64,000 nucleotides of DNA, taken from NCBI GenBank assembly GCA_945875975.1, contig CAMCMD010000001.1:101001-165000 (forward strand). The letters run 5' to 3'. A model generated the notes under the pieces. That model saw nothing but the letters and a program-made list of their open reading frames with translations, was not told the DNA's origin and did not search any database. Below are positions 37,834-47,347 of the stretch, piece by piece. The position numbers were made by a program, and so were the translations under genes. This DNA is from Rickettsia typhi (GTDB lineage Bacteria > Pseudomonadota > Alphaproteobacteria > Rickettsiales > Rickettsiaceae). How positions within the stretch are numbered: position 1 is the stretch's first letter; the number at the start of each line of letters is the position of its first letter.

Positions 37834-38106
37834 GTGATTTTTTTAGAGAATTTCTTTGGTACATTAGCACTTATTACGTCCATTATTGGGCGTATTCCCC
37901 AAATTTATAAATCGGCAAAAACTAGGTCCACTTTTGATGTGTCTATGATCATGCTGATTAATTATCTCACTTGTTCTATATGTTGGATCATTTATGGCTT
38001 ATGCCAAGGATCCTCATTTGTAGTATGGAGCAACATAGTTGGCTGTATTACAAGTTTAATATCGATTGTACAAAAATATTATTATGACAGATACAGCATC
38101 GTATAA
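37834..38106 (+). CDS. SemiSWEET/PQ-loop small transporter
   Basis: 90 residues with three helices, the half-transporter that works as a dimer. GRIPQIYKSAKTRSTFDVS is the PQ-loop signature; CWIIYGL and SNIVGCITSLISIVQKYYY are the next two helices. A TTG at 37798 keeps the frame open, but GTG 37834 has GGAG six bases upstream and gives the family length. It overlaps thiN by 23 bases, so the two are translated together. SemiSWEETs usually carry sugars; here thiamin or its precursor is a possible load given context. Confidence 0.82.
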   Translation: MIFLENFFGTLALITSIIGRIPQIYKSAKTRSTFDVSMIMLINYLTCSICWIIYGLCQGSSFVVWSNIVGCITSLISIVQKYYYDRYSIV

Positions 38107-38761
38107 AGCTTTTTTTGAACAAATTGATCTCAAGCAATATAAATCCGTTTTATGTTTACACGGAGATCTACCGAAAGCTAGTTTTTTTAGTGAAATAGAT
38201 CTACCAATTATTGCTGCTGATGGGGCAGCAAATCTTCTTCTCAAAAGTGGTATAATACCAGAGGTGATTATTGGTGATTTAGATAGTATAGATAAAGAGC
38301 AACTCAAACAATTAAAACTAGTTCACGAACCAAACCAAGCTTCTTCTGATTTTCAAAAATCTATTCATTATTTAAAAAAAAATAACTTATTACCAAGTAT
38401 AATATTGGGAATTAATGGGGGTTATATTGATCATATATTAAACAACATCAATATAATGCTTAGTACAAAGTCAATATTTTTTGCTGCTCCGATCATAGGT
38501 TATGTTATAAAAGGTCAAGAACAACTAGTTTTAAACTTGCCAATAGATACAAAAATCTCTTTAATTGGAGCGTCAAACGCAGAGGTTACGACATCGGGTT
38601 TCAAATGGGAATTACAGAATAATATTTTATCTTTTTGTGGGGTAAATTCTTGTTTTAACCGAACTTCGAATAATCAAGTTACTATAACAGTAAATAATGG
38701 AGTGTTACTAGCTTTGATATATTTACAGAATATTGATGATGCTGGGAAAACACGGGCTTAA
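38084..38761 (+). CDS. thiN: Thiamine pyrophosphokinase
   Basis: Makes TPP from thiamin and ATP, the salvage route. PIIAADGAANLLLKSGIIP and EVIIGDLDSID hold the metal/ATP Asp cluster. QASSDFQKSIHYL is the SDxxK-type motif, and IILGINGGYIDHILNNI matches the GGRxDH region with Gly-Tyr in place of Gly-Arg. 225 residues is normal. The frame opens at 38066; ATG 38084 matches the family start. It is the last gene of the TPP-controlled operon. No thiamin biosynthesis gene is visible in the window. Confidence 0.9.
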   Translation: MTDTASYKAFFEQIDLKQYKSVLCLHGDLPKASFFSEIDLPIIAADGAANLLLKSGIIPEVIIGDLDSIDKEQLKQLKLVHEPNQASSDFQKSIHYLKKNNLLPSIILGINGGYIDHILNNINIMLSTKSIFFAAPIIGYVIKGQEQLVLNLPIDTKISLIGASNAEVTTSGFKWELQNNILSFCGVNSCFNRTSNNQVTITVNNGVLLALIYLQNIDDAGKTRA

Positions 38762-38863
38762 AATAAGGAAGTACATGCAAGAAAGTCGCTACCAAACAAT
38801 AAGAATTTCAGTATCACTTCCTATTCTCTACAAAAAACTTTTAAAAAGCTATAATTTCAAGTT

Positions 38864-40420
38864 ATGAACCAAGAACAAACTGATCAGCCCATATCATCAA
38901 GAACCATTCTTGCATTTTTTGCCATGGTTGTCGGAATGTTTATGGCAATATTAGATATCCAAATTGTTGCCAGTTCTCTATCGGTAATTGGGGCTGGATT
39001 ATCTGCTTCTGGAGATGAGCTTTCTTGGATTCAGACTTCATATCTTATTGCTGAAGTAATAATTATTCCAATTACTGGGTTTGCGTCACGCCTTTTATCA
39101 ACCAGAATTTCGTATTTTATTGCAGCACTCGGTTTTACTCTGATGAGCTTGCTATGCGCTCTAGCTTGGAATATTGAATCAATGATTATTTTCAGAGCTC
39201 TACAGGGACTTTTCGGGGGGGCAATGATTCCAACCGCTTTTGGAGCAATTTTTATTATATTTCCTAAAAGCATGCATACAAAAGTTAGTATGGTAATAGG
39301 GCTAGTGGTAACTGTAGCTCCAACCATTGGCCCGACACTGGGGGGTTACATTACGGAGACGATATCTTGGCATTTTATGTTTCTTCTAAATGTTATTCCT
39401 GGAATTTTTGTCTGCGTCACGGTTTTTCTATATGTTGACTTTGATAAACCAAATTATAAACTACTAAAGAATTTTGATTTTCTTGGTATATTGTTAATGG
39501 CCGTTTCTTTGGGAGCAATGCAATATGTCCTAGAAGAAGGAAACAAAAAAGATTGGCTAGATGACTGTCATATTCTACTATTAACAATAATAGTTGTTAT
39601 GACTTTTATTTGGTTAATCATTAGAGAAGTAACTTATCAAAATCCAATTATTGACCTTAGTTCGTTTAAAAATAAAAACTTTAGTTTTGGTTGCATTTAT
39701 TCTTTTATATTAGGTATCGGATTGTATGGTAGCGTCTATTTATTACCACTGTTCTTATTCACGATAGCGGGGTATAACACTCTTCAGATTGGCATTACTA
39801 TGATCGTTACTGGAGTCTTCCAGTTTGTCTCAGCACCTGTAGCTGACAAAATGTTTGGTTCCGGCATTGATAAAAGGATAATTCTTGCTATAGGCTTTTC
39901 TTTATTTGCTATAGGGTCTTTTGCCAATAGTTTTCTTACTGCCGAGTCTCAGTATTGGGAATTATTTATCCCTCAAATGATACGTGGGCTAGCACTGATG
40001 TTTTGTTTTATGCCCATAAATGACCTCGCTCTTGGCACAATGAAAAAAGATGAGGTTCAAAACGCTAGCGGTCTATATAATTTAACAAGAAACTTAGGGG
40101 GAGCAATCGGACTAGCGATGATCAATAACTTAATTATCTCAAAGTCAAAAATCTATGCACAAACCATGAAGGATAATATGCCTCTAACTTCTCCAACAGT
40201 GCAGGAAAGTCTAGAGTTTTTTACCGGAGCATTGGCAGGAAAAGTAAATGACCCAGAAACCGCAGCCTATCTACTTCTAAGTAATATGGTTGAACGAGAG
40301 GCTTTTGTAATTGCAATTAATAATGTCTTTGTTATCATAGCTATGATATTTTGTATGGGGATGCTACTGATCCCTTTTTCTTCAACACCCGAAACAAATG
40401 TTACCTCAAATGCACATTAA
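38864..40420 (+). CDS. MFS multidrug exporter, DHA2 (EmrB/QacA) family
   Basis: 518 residues, about fourteen helices. AILDIQIVASSLSVIGAGL is motif D1, and SWIQTSYLIAEVIIIPITG and GASRLLSTR-type loops follow. FRALQGLFGGAMIPTAFGAI and GPTLGGYITETISWHFMF are motif C and its continuation. It is likely a drug or host-metabolite efflux pump; the partner EmrA is not adjacent. mnhE starts inside its last codons, so the three genes may share a transcript. Confidence 0.88.
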   Translation: MNQEQTDQPISSRTILAFFAMVVGMFMAILDIQIVASSLSVIGAGLSASGDELSWIQTSYLIAEVIIIPITGFASRLLSTRISYFIAALGFTLMSLLCALAWNIESMIIFRALQGLFGGAMIPTAFGAIFIIFPKSMHTKVSMVIGLVVTVAPTIGPTLGGYITETISWHFMFLLNVIPGIFVCVTVFLYVDFDKPNYKLLKNFDFLGILLMAVSLGAMQYVLEEGNKKDWLDDCHILLLTIIVVMTFIWLIIREVTYQNPIIDLSSFKNKNFSFGCIYSFILGIGLYGSVYLLPLFLFTIAGYNTLQIGITMIVTGVFQFVSAPVADKMFGSGIDKRIILAIGFSLFAIGSFANSFLTAESQYWELFIPQMIRGLALMFCFMPINDLALGTMKKDEVQNASGLYNLTRNLGGAIGLAMINNLIISKSKIYAQTMKDNMPLTSPTVQESLEFFTGALAGKVNDPETAAYLLLSNMVEREAFVIAINNVFVIIAMIFCMGMLLIPFSSTPETNVTSNAH

Positions 40421-40874
40421 GCTAATCTTTTTTCTTATCTTTCTGCTCCTTTGGACTGGTCTAACAGGTTTTGCTATAGAAGGCCAACATTTGATATATC
40501 TTTTAGCAGCTTCAATTTTTACGCTAATTTTTGCCATAAAACTAAAGCTACTTCCACAAAAAAATGTATTTAGAGTTAGCGCTATTTTTTACTGCCTATG
40601 GTTATTGAAAGAGATAGTTATGTCTGCTTGGGCGGTATCCATGATCGCATGGCGAAAACACATAACATTACACCCTAGCCTTGAGCCAATAAAAACAATT
40701 CAGGATAATGATATCGGAATCGTAGTTTATGCAAATTCTATCACATTAACTCCTGGGACAGTTACTCTTTCAGTTGAAGGTAAAAATTTGCTAGTGCATG
40801 CACTTGATTATGATTTTATGGCTGAACTACAAACAGGGGAAATGGATAAACGTATCAAGCAAATTATCAAATAA
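40398..40874 (+). CDS. mnhE: Mrp antiporter subunit E
   Basis: 158 residues: two or three N-terminal helices, then a soluble domain. WLLKEIVMSAWAVSMIAWR is the family's membrane-exit helix, and VYANSITLTPGTVTLSVEGK then LLVHALD are the MnhE C-terminal signature. It overlaps the DHA2 gene by 23 bases and is one base from mnhF. The rest of the complex is encoded at 20.2-26.5 kb. Confidence 0.9.
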   Translation: MLPQMHIKLIFFLIFLLLWTGLTGFAIEGQHLIYLLAASIFTLIFAIKLKLLPQKNVFRVSAIFYCLWLLKEIVMSAWAVSMIAWRKHITLHPSLEPIKTIQDNDIGIVVYANSITLTPGTVTLSVEGKNLLVHALDYDFMAELQTGEMDKRIKQIIK

Positions 40875-40875
40875 T

Positions 40876-41148
40876 ATGTTAAATATTTCTGTGTTTTTAT
40901 TTTTAGGATTTGCCTGCATTGTTATTTGCGGAGCATTTTTACAGCGCGACATGTTTACAAAATTGTTATTTGTAAATACTGGTACAAGTTTAGCTGCACT
41001 ATTTATATGTTTTCTTGGTTCATTTAAAGTAAATAGTTCTTATATCGACATAGCTTTTATTTATTTTCTTCTAAGTGTTATCGCAACTAGTGCCTACTTA
41101 AAATATTTTTTGCAAAAACATAAAATGAATCCTTCAAATGAATCCTAG
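40876..41148 (+). CDS. mnhF: Mrp antiporter subunit F
   Basis: 90 residues, three helices. LQRDMFTKLLFVNTGTSLAAL resembles the MnhF motif around the conserved Arg-Asp (usually GPTxxDRxxA). YIDIAFIYFLLSVIATSAYLKYF matches the third helix. The frame is open to 40798, inside mnhE, but ATG 40876 gives the family length. ubiH overlaps its last 11 bases. Confidence 0.82.
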   Translation: MLNISVFLFLGFACIVICGAFLQRDMFTKLLFVNTGTSLAALFICFLGSFKVNSSYIDIAFIYFLLSVIATSAYLKYFLQKHKMNPSNES

Positions 41149-42292
41149 AATTACTATTATCGGTTGCGGCCTTAGCGGCATGATAACAGCACTTTGTCTT
41201 GCTGCGCGTGATATAAATTCTACTATAATTGAGCGTCAAAATATAGATGATCAATCATTTTTTAATGATATTAGAACTACTGCCCTTACTGAATCATCAA
41301 AGAAATTCTTCGAGGATATTGGTATTTGGAATGAAATAGCAAAGATTTCAGGCCCTATAAATGATATCTACGTGGCAGATAACAAAGCCTCCCAGATGTT
41401 ACATTTTGCTTCTAATGAATTAAAAAAAGAACAAGTACTAGGATACTTAGTAGAAAATAAAGAGTTCAAAAAATCTCTACTCACTCATGTCTTGGTTAAT
41501 AAGCATATAAATATTATCGATAATAGTCATTATGAAGTTAAAGAGAATAGCAATAATAAGTGTATTTTGACTTTAAATGAAACTGATCATGAGTGCGATC
41601 TTCTTATCGTATGCGATGGAGGAAATTCATCAACAAGACAAAAATATTTTAGCAGCGAAACAAACAAATCTTATTCTCAGTATGCACTGACTTTCATAGT
41701 GCAGCATGAAAAACTTCATGAAGGTACTGCAGTTGAGCATTTTATGCCGACAGGACCTTTTGCAATACTACCCTTGAAAAATCAACATTTCTCTTCTGTA
41801 GTTTGGACTATAAAATCTGATATGAAAGATGCGGTGCTAAATTTACCGAAAGATGAATTTTTATATATAATACAGCAAAATTTTGGCCAATTTTTAGGAA
41901 AAATTACTATAAAAAGTGAAATTGCTTCTTTCCCTTTGAGAGCTTATGGAGCAAACAAATACTATAATAAGAGAATAGCTCTAGTTGCCGACTCGGCTCA
42001 CATCATTCATCCACTTGCAGGACAAGGCCTAAACCAAGGTATAAAAGATATACAATCCGTTGTCAGTAACATTTTTGAATTGGGTATAAATACTCATTCT
42101 CTTGAAACATATCAGAATGAGCGCAAGAGTGATAATAATGCTATGATTGAAATCACTGACACTATAAACACTGTATTTTCAAATAATTCCCAAATATTCC
42201 ACTTGGCGCGGCAGTTTGGCTTTAAAGCTATAGAAAAAATTTCTCCATTAAAAAAATTACTTATTAAATATGCCATGGGTCAAAGAAAATGA
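41138..42292 (+). CDS. FAD-dependent ubiquinone hydroxylase, UbiH/COQ6 family
   Basis: 384 residues. The N-terminal FAD site is IIGCGLSGMITALCLAARD, DIRTTALTESSKKFF follows at residue 44, LIVCDGGNSSTRQKYF is the second motif, and VADSAHIIHPLAGQGLNQG is the FAD ribityl motif of UbiH/UbiF/UbiI. It adds a ring oxygen in ubiquinone synthesis. Which carbon cannot be told here; Rickettsiales often have one broad enzyme. It overlaps mnhF and comF by short stretches. Confidence 0.88.
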   Translation: MNPRITIIGCGLSGMITALCLAARDINSTIIERQNIDDQSFFNDIRTTALTESSKKFFEDIGIWNEIAKISGPINDIYVADNKASQMLHFASNELKKEQVLGYLVENKEFKKSLLTHVLVNKHINIIDNSHYEVKENSNNKCILTLNETDHECDLLIVCDGGNSSTRQKYFSSETNKSYSQYALTFIVQHEKLHEGTAVEHFMPTGPFAILPLKNQHFSSVVWTIKSDMKDAVLNLPKDEFLYIIQQNFGQFLGKITIKSEIASFPLRAYGANKYYNKRIALVADSAHIIHPLAGQGLNQGIKDIQSVVSNIFELGINTHSLETYQNERKSDNNAMIEITDTINTVFSNNSQIFHLARQFGFKAIEKISPLKKLLIKYAMGQRK

Positions 42293-42999
42293 TAAAGCAA
42301 GCTTTATCTAGCTTGGTGAATTATATTCTTCCAAATAGGTGTAGCACCTGTTCTGGGCTAGTAGACCAAGAACAAGGCCTGTGCACCTCTTGTTTTGCCA
42401 AATTAAATTTTGTTACTTCTCCCTACTGTTCTTGTTGTGGGTTTCCTTTTGAGTTTGTCATAGAGGGGCAGAATTTATGTGGACGCTGCGTTGCAAAACA
42501 ACCGAATTATGATTTAGCCAGGAGTTTATTTAAGTTTGACCTTGAAAGTAAAAGGATAATTCATGCATTCAAATATAATGATAGAACAGAACATTCACAA
42601 ATGTTTGCTAAATTACTCGTTGCAAGATACAGAAAGGAAATAGATGAAGTAAATTTAATTATTCCAGTACCAATGCATAGAATAAAAAGAATATTTCGGC
42701 AATATAATCCCGCTCAAATTTTAGCTCAGGATATATCTGATTTGCTTAAAATTCCTATGATTCCCGATGTTCTGATCAAAACAAAATGGACTAAGGCTCA
42801 AACAAAATTGACAAAATACGAACGGGAGAGAAATCTGTCAGGATCACTAGCGTTTAATACGAAACGAATGGTTAAAGGAATGAAAGTGCTTTTAGTAGAT
42901 GACGTAAGAACGACAGGAACCACTTGCAACAGCTGTGCAAAAATTCTTAAAAGAGCAGGAGTAAAATCTGTTAAATTAGTAACAGTCAGTATGACTTGA
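42289..42999 (+). CDS. ComF-family phosphoribosyltransferase-like protein
   Basis: 236 residues. Two Cys4 zinc modules (CSTCSG with CTSCFA; CSCCGFPF with CGRC) precede the type I PRTase fold. NLIIPVPMHRIKRIFRQYNPA and the PRPP loop VLLVDDVRTTGTT are clear. In competent bacteria ComF moves single-stranded DNA inwards; here the role is unknown because other com genes are not seen. It overlaps the ubiH-like gene by four bases. Confidence 0.9.
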   Translation: MIKQALSSLVNYILPNRCSTCSGLVDQEQGLCTSCFAKLNFVTSPYCSCCGFPFEFVIEGQNLCGRCVAKQPNYDLARSLFKFDLESKRIIHAFKYNDRTEHSQMFAKLLVARYRKEIDEVNLIIPVPMHRIKRIFRQYNPAQILAQDISDLLKIPMIPDVLIKTKWTKAQTKLTKYERERNLSGSLAFNTKRMVKGMKVLLVDDVRTTGTTCNSCAKILKRAGVKSVKLVTVSMT

Positions 43000-43149
43000 C
43001 CACGCAGTCATGCCGGACTTTGATAGCTCGGGATGATAAACTAGGGAAAATGTAAGTTGTTAATATGCACCGTCAAGCTGCCCCTAAAGATAAGAAAATG
43101 CTTTTACTATAATAATATCAAGCGTGCCAAATTATATAAAAAATAAAAT

Positions 43150-43929
43150 TTATTTCGTAACGATACAATTTTGCTTACGTGAAGTTAGACGATTACATAC
43201 TAATTTAGCATGATTCAGAGAAGGATATGTGCCAGCCATCACCAGATAAAATATACGCTCATTCTTACCATCTATTTTTTTTGCGATAAGATTGGCGCCA
43301 TTTAGAACTTTACTATGACGTCTGGTTATTTCTTGCCAAAGTTTTTTTGCATCGCCTTCTGAAAAAGCTGTAGTTAGCTGTATTTTATAGCCTTCATCTT
43401 CAGCACTAACTACCCTTATTTCTGCAACTTTATATCTATTATCAGAAGATTTAACGACGTTTAATCCTGTTCCTGGAATTTCTATTTTTTGCTTTTCTTC
43501 TTCAGTATCTACCACCATCGATGATTTAATGACATTCGGCATAACTAACTCCTCGGTCGCAGCCAAATTATTATCTGCAATATCTTCTTCTTGATATTCT
43601 ATATTCGCTAATATTTCGTCTATTGAATCGAGATATATTACCGGGTTATCTTCAACCTTCTGCCCTAAATCCATCGGCGCCTCTGGTTCAGGCAAGATAT
43701 TAATTTTTCTATTTTTTACCGCGCCTTTTTGAAGCTTTTCATATACCAAACTATCTGAATTAGGAATCACAATCCCCCCGGGGTCATCCGGCTTTCTCTT
43801 GATTTCACCTTCTTGTGGAGATAACGTAATGATTTCTCGTGAATTTTGTATTTTAAAATAAAAAAACAGCCCTAGTAGAGTAATAAACAGAATCATTATT
43901 ATTCTAAAAAATAAACTTTTTCGATTCAT
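43150..43929 (-). CDS. SPOR-domain envelope protein
   Basis: 259 residues with one N-terminal membrane helix (FRIIMILFITLLGLFFYF), a disordered acidic middle and a C-terminal SPOR domain (residues 180-258: YKIQLTTAFSEGDAKKLW, then FYLVMAGTYPSLNHAKLVCN). SPOR domains bind denuded septal peptidoglycan, which suggests a role in division. It ends the dgt-argS-SPOR group found in many alphaproteobacteria, where nagZ and scpAB often come next; they are absent here. Confidence 0.85.
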   Translation of the reverse strand: MNRKSLFFRIIMILFITLLGLFFYFKIQNSREIITLSPQEGEIKRKPDDPGGIVIPNSDSLVYEKLQKGAVKNRKINILPEPEAPMDLGQKVEDNPVIYLDSIDEILANIEYQEEDIADNNLAATEELVMPNVIKSSMVVDTEEEKQKIEIPGTGLNVVKSSDNRYKVAEIRVVSAEDEGYKIQLTTAFSEGDAKKLWQEITRRHSKVLNGANLIAKKIDGKNERIFYLVMAGTYPSLNHAKLVCNRLTSRKQNCIVTK

Positions 43930-43944
43930 ATTAAAACGCTTTAA

Positions 43945-45678
43945 CTACATTTTGTCCATTGGCTTAACTCCAATTACACTAAAACCACCAGCTATAACCT
44001 TTCGGACGCTCTCTGCCAACGCCAACCTTGCCGCAGTCAATTCTATATCATCCTCGATGTTAAACCTATAGTCATTCTTCTCTTTACCAAGATTCCATAT
44101 TGAATGAAACCTTGAAGCCACCTCTATTAAATAATAAGCAATTCTTTGTGGCTCACACGCTTTTGCCGATGAAGCCAAGACCTTAGGCCAAGAAGAAAGT
44201 AATTTTATCAATTGTATTTCTTCCTCCGTTGACAACAAAGATAAGTCAAATTCTGAAGCTGTAAATTTTTTATAAGCCTCCGGAATAGTTTCTACTGCCT
44301 TCGCAATAATAGATTTTGTTCGAACATGAGCATATTGAACATAAAACACTGGATTATCTTTCGATTGTTCTTTAACTTTGTCAAAATCAAAATCTAAAGA
44401 CATGTCATTTCTTCGAGTAAGCATAATAAATCTGATAATATCTTTGCTTACTTCATTTATCACATCGCTTACAGTCATAAAATTTCCACTGCGCTTTGAC
44501 ATCTTTATAGGCTCTCCATCTTTCACGAAATTAACAAGTTGGCTTGTTCTAACATCGCTTCTAATTTTTCCATCACTAAGAGCATTTATCACAGCTTGAA
44601 TCCTCTTAACGTAGCCACTATGATCAGCGCCCAAGATATACACTAATGTATCAAACCCACGATCAATCTTATCTTTTGCATAAGCAAAGTCGGCAGCTAA
44701 ATACGACCAGGTCCCATCATTTTTTTGTACGGGCCTATCTTGATCATCTCCATATTCAGAAGACTTGAACAAAAGCTGCTCTTTTTCTTCCCAATTTTTA
44801 TCAATTTTACCTTTTGGTGGAGGCACTACACCTTTATAAATTAAACCCTTTTCTTCTAATATTTTTACAGCATCACTTATTTTATTACTATCATGCAGCG
44901 ATTGCTCGGAAAAGAATATATCATGCTGTACTCCAAGATCTTTTAAATCCGACTTAATAAGCGCAAGCATATCGTTTACTACCAGATTTTTGATCTTTTG
45001 TCTCATTTCATGAACGGTCAGACCAATTAGGGTTCCGCCAAATTCAGCAGCAATCTTCTGCCCTACTTCTTTTAAATACTCCCCTGGATAGAATCCATTC
45101 GGGATAACTGCGACTTCATCATTCAAAGCTTCCTTGTAACGTAAAAATGCACTATCTAATAAAGTATCAATTTGGGACCCAGCATCATTTATATAGTATT
45201 CTTTGGTCACATTATATCCACACAGGCTCAATACATTAGCCAGAGCATCGCCATATACGGCCCCCCGTGCATGCCCAATATGCATTGGTCCTGTTGGATT
45301 GGCCGAGACGTATTCTACATTTACTTTTTCTCCTTGGCCTACATCAACTTTCCAAAAATCTTTGTCATCGTTTAGGATGCTTTTTATACATTCATGCCAT
45401 TTCTCAGCTTTTATTGTAAAATTAATAAAACCAGGACCAGCAACTTCTATGTGAGCTATATAAGGGATTTCTGCTAAAAGTTCTTTGAATTTTAAAGAAA
45501 CCTCCCGAGGATTACTACCATCCTTTGCCGCGATAATCATAGCAAGATTAGTTGAAATATCACCATTTAGTGGATCTTTCGGAATTTCAAGATTGGCCAG
45601 ATCCCATATAGTCTCGTCTTGACAAAGTTGGTAACCTACATTCTTTAGATCTTCCGACAATTCTTTAAAAATATTCAT
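43945..45678 (-). CDS. argS: Arginyl-tRNA synthetase
   Basis: Class I enzyme of 577 residues. YVSANPTGPMHIGHARGAV contains the HIGH motif, and PIKMSKRSGNFMTVSDV the KMSKS equivalent. The N-terminal Add1 domain (NVGYQL to FINFTI) and the C-terminal anticodon-binding DALR domain (FYVQYAHVRTKSI, RIAYYLIEVASRFHSIWN) are intact. It overlaps dgt by four bases and is 15 bases from the SPOR gene. Confidence 0.96.
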   Translation of the reverse strand: MNIFKELSEDLKNVGYQLCQDETIWDLANLEIPKDPLNGDISTNLAMIIAAKDGSNPREVSLKFKELLAEIPYIAHIEVAGPGFINFTIKAEKWHECIKSILNDDKDFWKVDVGQGEKVNVEYVSANPTGPMHIGHARGAVYGDALANVLSLCGYNVTKEYYINDAGSQIDTLLDSAFLRYKEALNDEVAVIPNGFYPGEYLKEVGQKIAAEFGGTLIGLTVHEMRQKIKNLVVNDMLALIKSDLKDLGVQHDIFFSEQSLHDSNKISDAVKILEEKGLIYKGVVPPPKGKIDKNWEEKEQLLFKSSEYGDDQDRPVQKNDGTWSYLAADFAYAKDKIDRGFDTLVYILGADHSGYVKRIQAVINALSDGKIRSDVRTSQLVNFVKDGEPIKMSKRSGNFMTVSDVINEVSKDIIRFIMLTRRNDMSLDFDFDKVKEQSKDNPVFYVQYAHVRTKSIIAKAVETIPEAYKKFTASEFDLSLLSTEEEIQLIKLLSSWPKVLASSAKACEPQRIAYYLIEVASRFHSIWNLGKEKNDYRFNIEDDIELTAARLALAESVRKVIAGGFSVIGVKPMDKM

Positions 45679-46835
45679 AAACCTGTGCTTGCAAAATTTA
45701 AGTTGTAAAACGACTGATATTGCTTGATTGCAAAACGGTCAGTCATGCCAGCTATATAGTCTGCTATAATAGACATTTTAGAGTCTGTTTTATTTTTATC
45801 AATCATCATTCTCCATTCAAAGGGAAGAAGTTCAATATTTTCAACATATAGCTTAAATAAATCTCTAACTACATTCTGACTTTGGAGAGTTACCGATGCT
45901 ACTCGATGGTGCTTATAAACTTTTTTCATTAGAAAGTCTTTAATTAGTTTTACTTCATCAAAAGTTGATTCGGTAAATTCAACAAGCTGATGACCAAGAT
46001 CACGAACATCTGCTTGAGTTTTAATTTTATGTCTTTCAATATTCGTACGGGTTTGAAAGAGAAGACTCTCTATTAAATGATGTGTAAGTTTTCTACCAAC
46101 TTCATATATTAACCTGTCATCATTAATATCAGGATAGGTATCTCTTACCTCACGGATATAACGATCAACACATTTAATTTCTTCCAAGTCTTTATAAGTA
46201 ATTATTTCTGCTCTAATACTATCTTCAAGATCGTGACAAATATATGCTATGTCATCTGAGAGAGCTGCCACTTGAGATTCTGCGGACGAACGCTTAGATA
46301 GATCAAGACTATGCTTCCTATCATATTCAAAAATATATGCATAAGACTCGCATTTTTCTACTGGCCCATTATGTTTTACAATTCCCTCAAGCACTTCCCA
46401 CGTCAGATTCAAACCATCGTAAGCAGCATATTTTTGCTCTAAATAAGTTAATATCTTGAACGAATGTGCATTATGAGAAAATCCCCCAAAGTTTTTCATG
46501 CAAGCATTTAAAGCATCTTCACCGGCATGACCAAAAGGTGTATGACCAAGATCGTGAGCAAGGGCAACACCCTCTGCTAAATCTTCACACAAACCAAGTG
46601 CTTTTGACAAAGACCTTGCGATTGTAGACACTTCAACCGAATGTGTCATGCGATTACGATAATGATCTCCTTCATGATTCACAAAAACCTGAGTTTTATA
46701 CTGCAATCTCTTAAAGGCATTAGCGTGGATTATCCGATCTCTGTCCCTTTCGAATTCATTTCTATAGGGAGTAGACTTCTCATGGTGAATTCTTCCTCTT
46801 GAGTTTTCAGGCAAACAGGCAAAGCTTTTTAGCAT
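45675..46835 (-). CDS. dgt: dGTPase-like HD phosphohydrolase
   Basis: Deoxynucleoside triphosphate triphosphohydrolase, 386 residues. RNRMTHSVEVSTIARSLSKAL, ALAHDLGHTPFGHAGEDAL and ALSDDIAYICHDLEDSI are the HD motifs. KSTPYRNEFERDRDRIIHANA and RLQYKTQVFV at the N-terminus are family hallmarks. It is the first gene of the operon, with erpA divergent 85 bases away, a common alphaproteobacterial order. Confidence 0.94.
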   Translation of the reverse strand: MLKSFACLPENSRGRIHHEKSTPYRNEFERDRDRIIHANAFKRLQYKTQVFVNHEGDHYRNRMTHSVEVSTIARSLSKALGLCEDLAEGVALAHDLGHTPFGHAGEDALNACMKNFGGFSHNAHSFKILTYLEQKYAAYDGLNLTWEVLEGIVKHNGPVEKCESYAYIFEYDRKHSLDLSKRSSAESQVAALSDDIAYICHDLEDSIRAEIITYKDLEEIKCVDRYIREVRDTYPDINDDRLIYEVGRKLTHHLIESLLFQTRTNIERHKIKTQADVRDLGHQLVEFTESTFDEVKLIKDFLMKKVYKHHRVASVTLQSQNVVRDLFKLYVENIELLPFEWRMMIDKNKTDSKMSIIADYIAGMTDRFAIKQYQSFYNLNFASTGL

Positions 46836-46920
46836 ATTAATCTCTTGAAGTTTTTAGTTGCAATCAATATATTATTATATGTAGATCTTTTCAAACCATT
46901 TTTGGATCAGCTATATTTTT

Positions 46921-47247
46921 ATGGAAATAAAGATAACTCCTAGTGCATCTGCCCGAGTCGCCGAACTGATAGCTAGAGATAGTAAAAAACTTATAGCCCT
47001 GCGTGTATCAGTAGATGGTGGAGGCTGCTCTGGGTTTATGTACAATTATCAACTAGTTGACTCTATTAACGGTGACGATTTTATACTAGAAGACGAGGAC
47101 ATAAAAGTTGCAATTGATCCAGTTTCTCAAGAATTTCTTGAAGGGTGTACTATAGAATTTGTACAAGAATTAGGAAGTAATTATTTTCAAATAACGAACC
47201 CTAAAGCTACTGCTAAATGCGGGTGTGGCAACTCCTTCGCTGTTTAG
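46921..47247 (+). CDS. erpA: Iron-sulfur cluster insertion protein (A-type)
   Basis: 108 residues with the three conserved Cys: GGCSGFMYNY and the C-terminal KCGCGNSF. A-type carriers receive and hand on 4Fe-4S clusters, needed here for complex I and dehydratases. The divergent dgt neighbour is usual for the alphaproteobacterial ErpA. IscA is the alternative; it would normally sit with iscSU, which are not present. Confidence 0.9.
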   Translation: MEIKITPSASARVAELIARDSKKLIALRVSVDGGGCSGFMYNYQLVDSINGDDFILEDEDIKVAIDPVSQEFLEGCTIEFVQELGSNYFQITNPKATAKCGCGNSFAV

Positions 47248-47347
47248 CGACCACCAAAATATCATCCGCCCGCTATAACACATTTCGAAATTGATCTTAG
47301 TTTTAACAGATTACCTGTACTGAACTAAGAAATTTATTGATAATTAT

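Noticed and set aside
43000..43149. Possible repeat copy between comF and the SPOR gene
   Set aside because: Short similarity (GCAGTCATGCCGG and following) to Rickettsia-type palindromes, but no clean inverted ends or second copy in the window.
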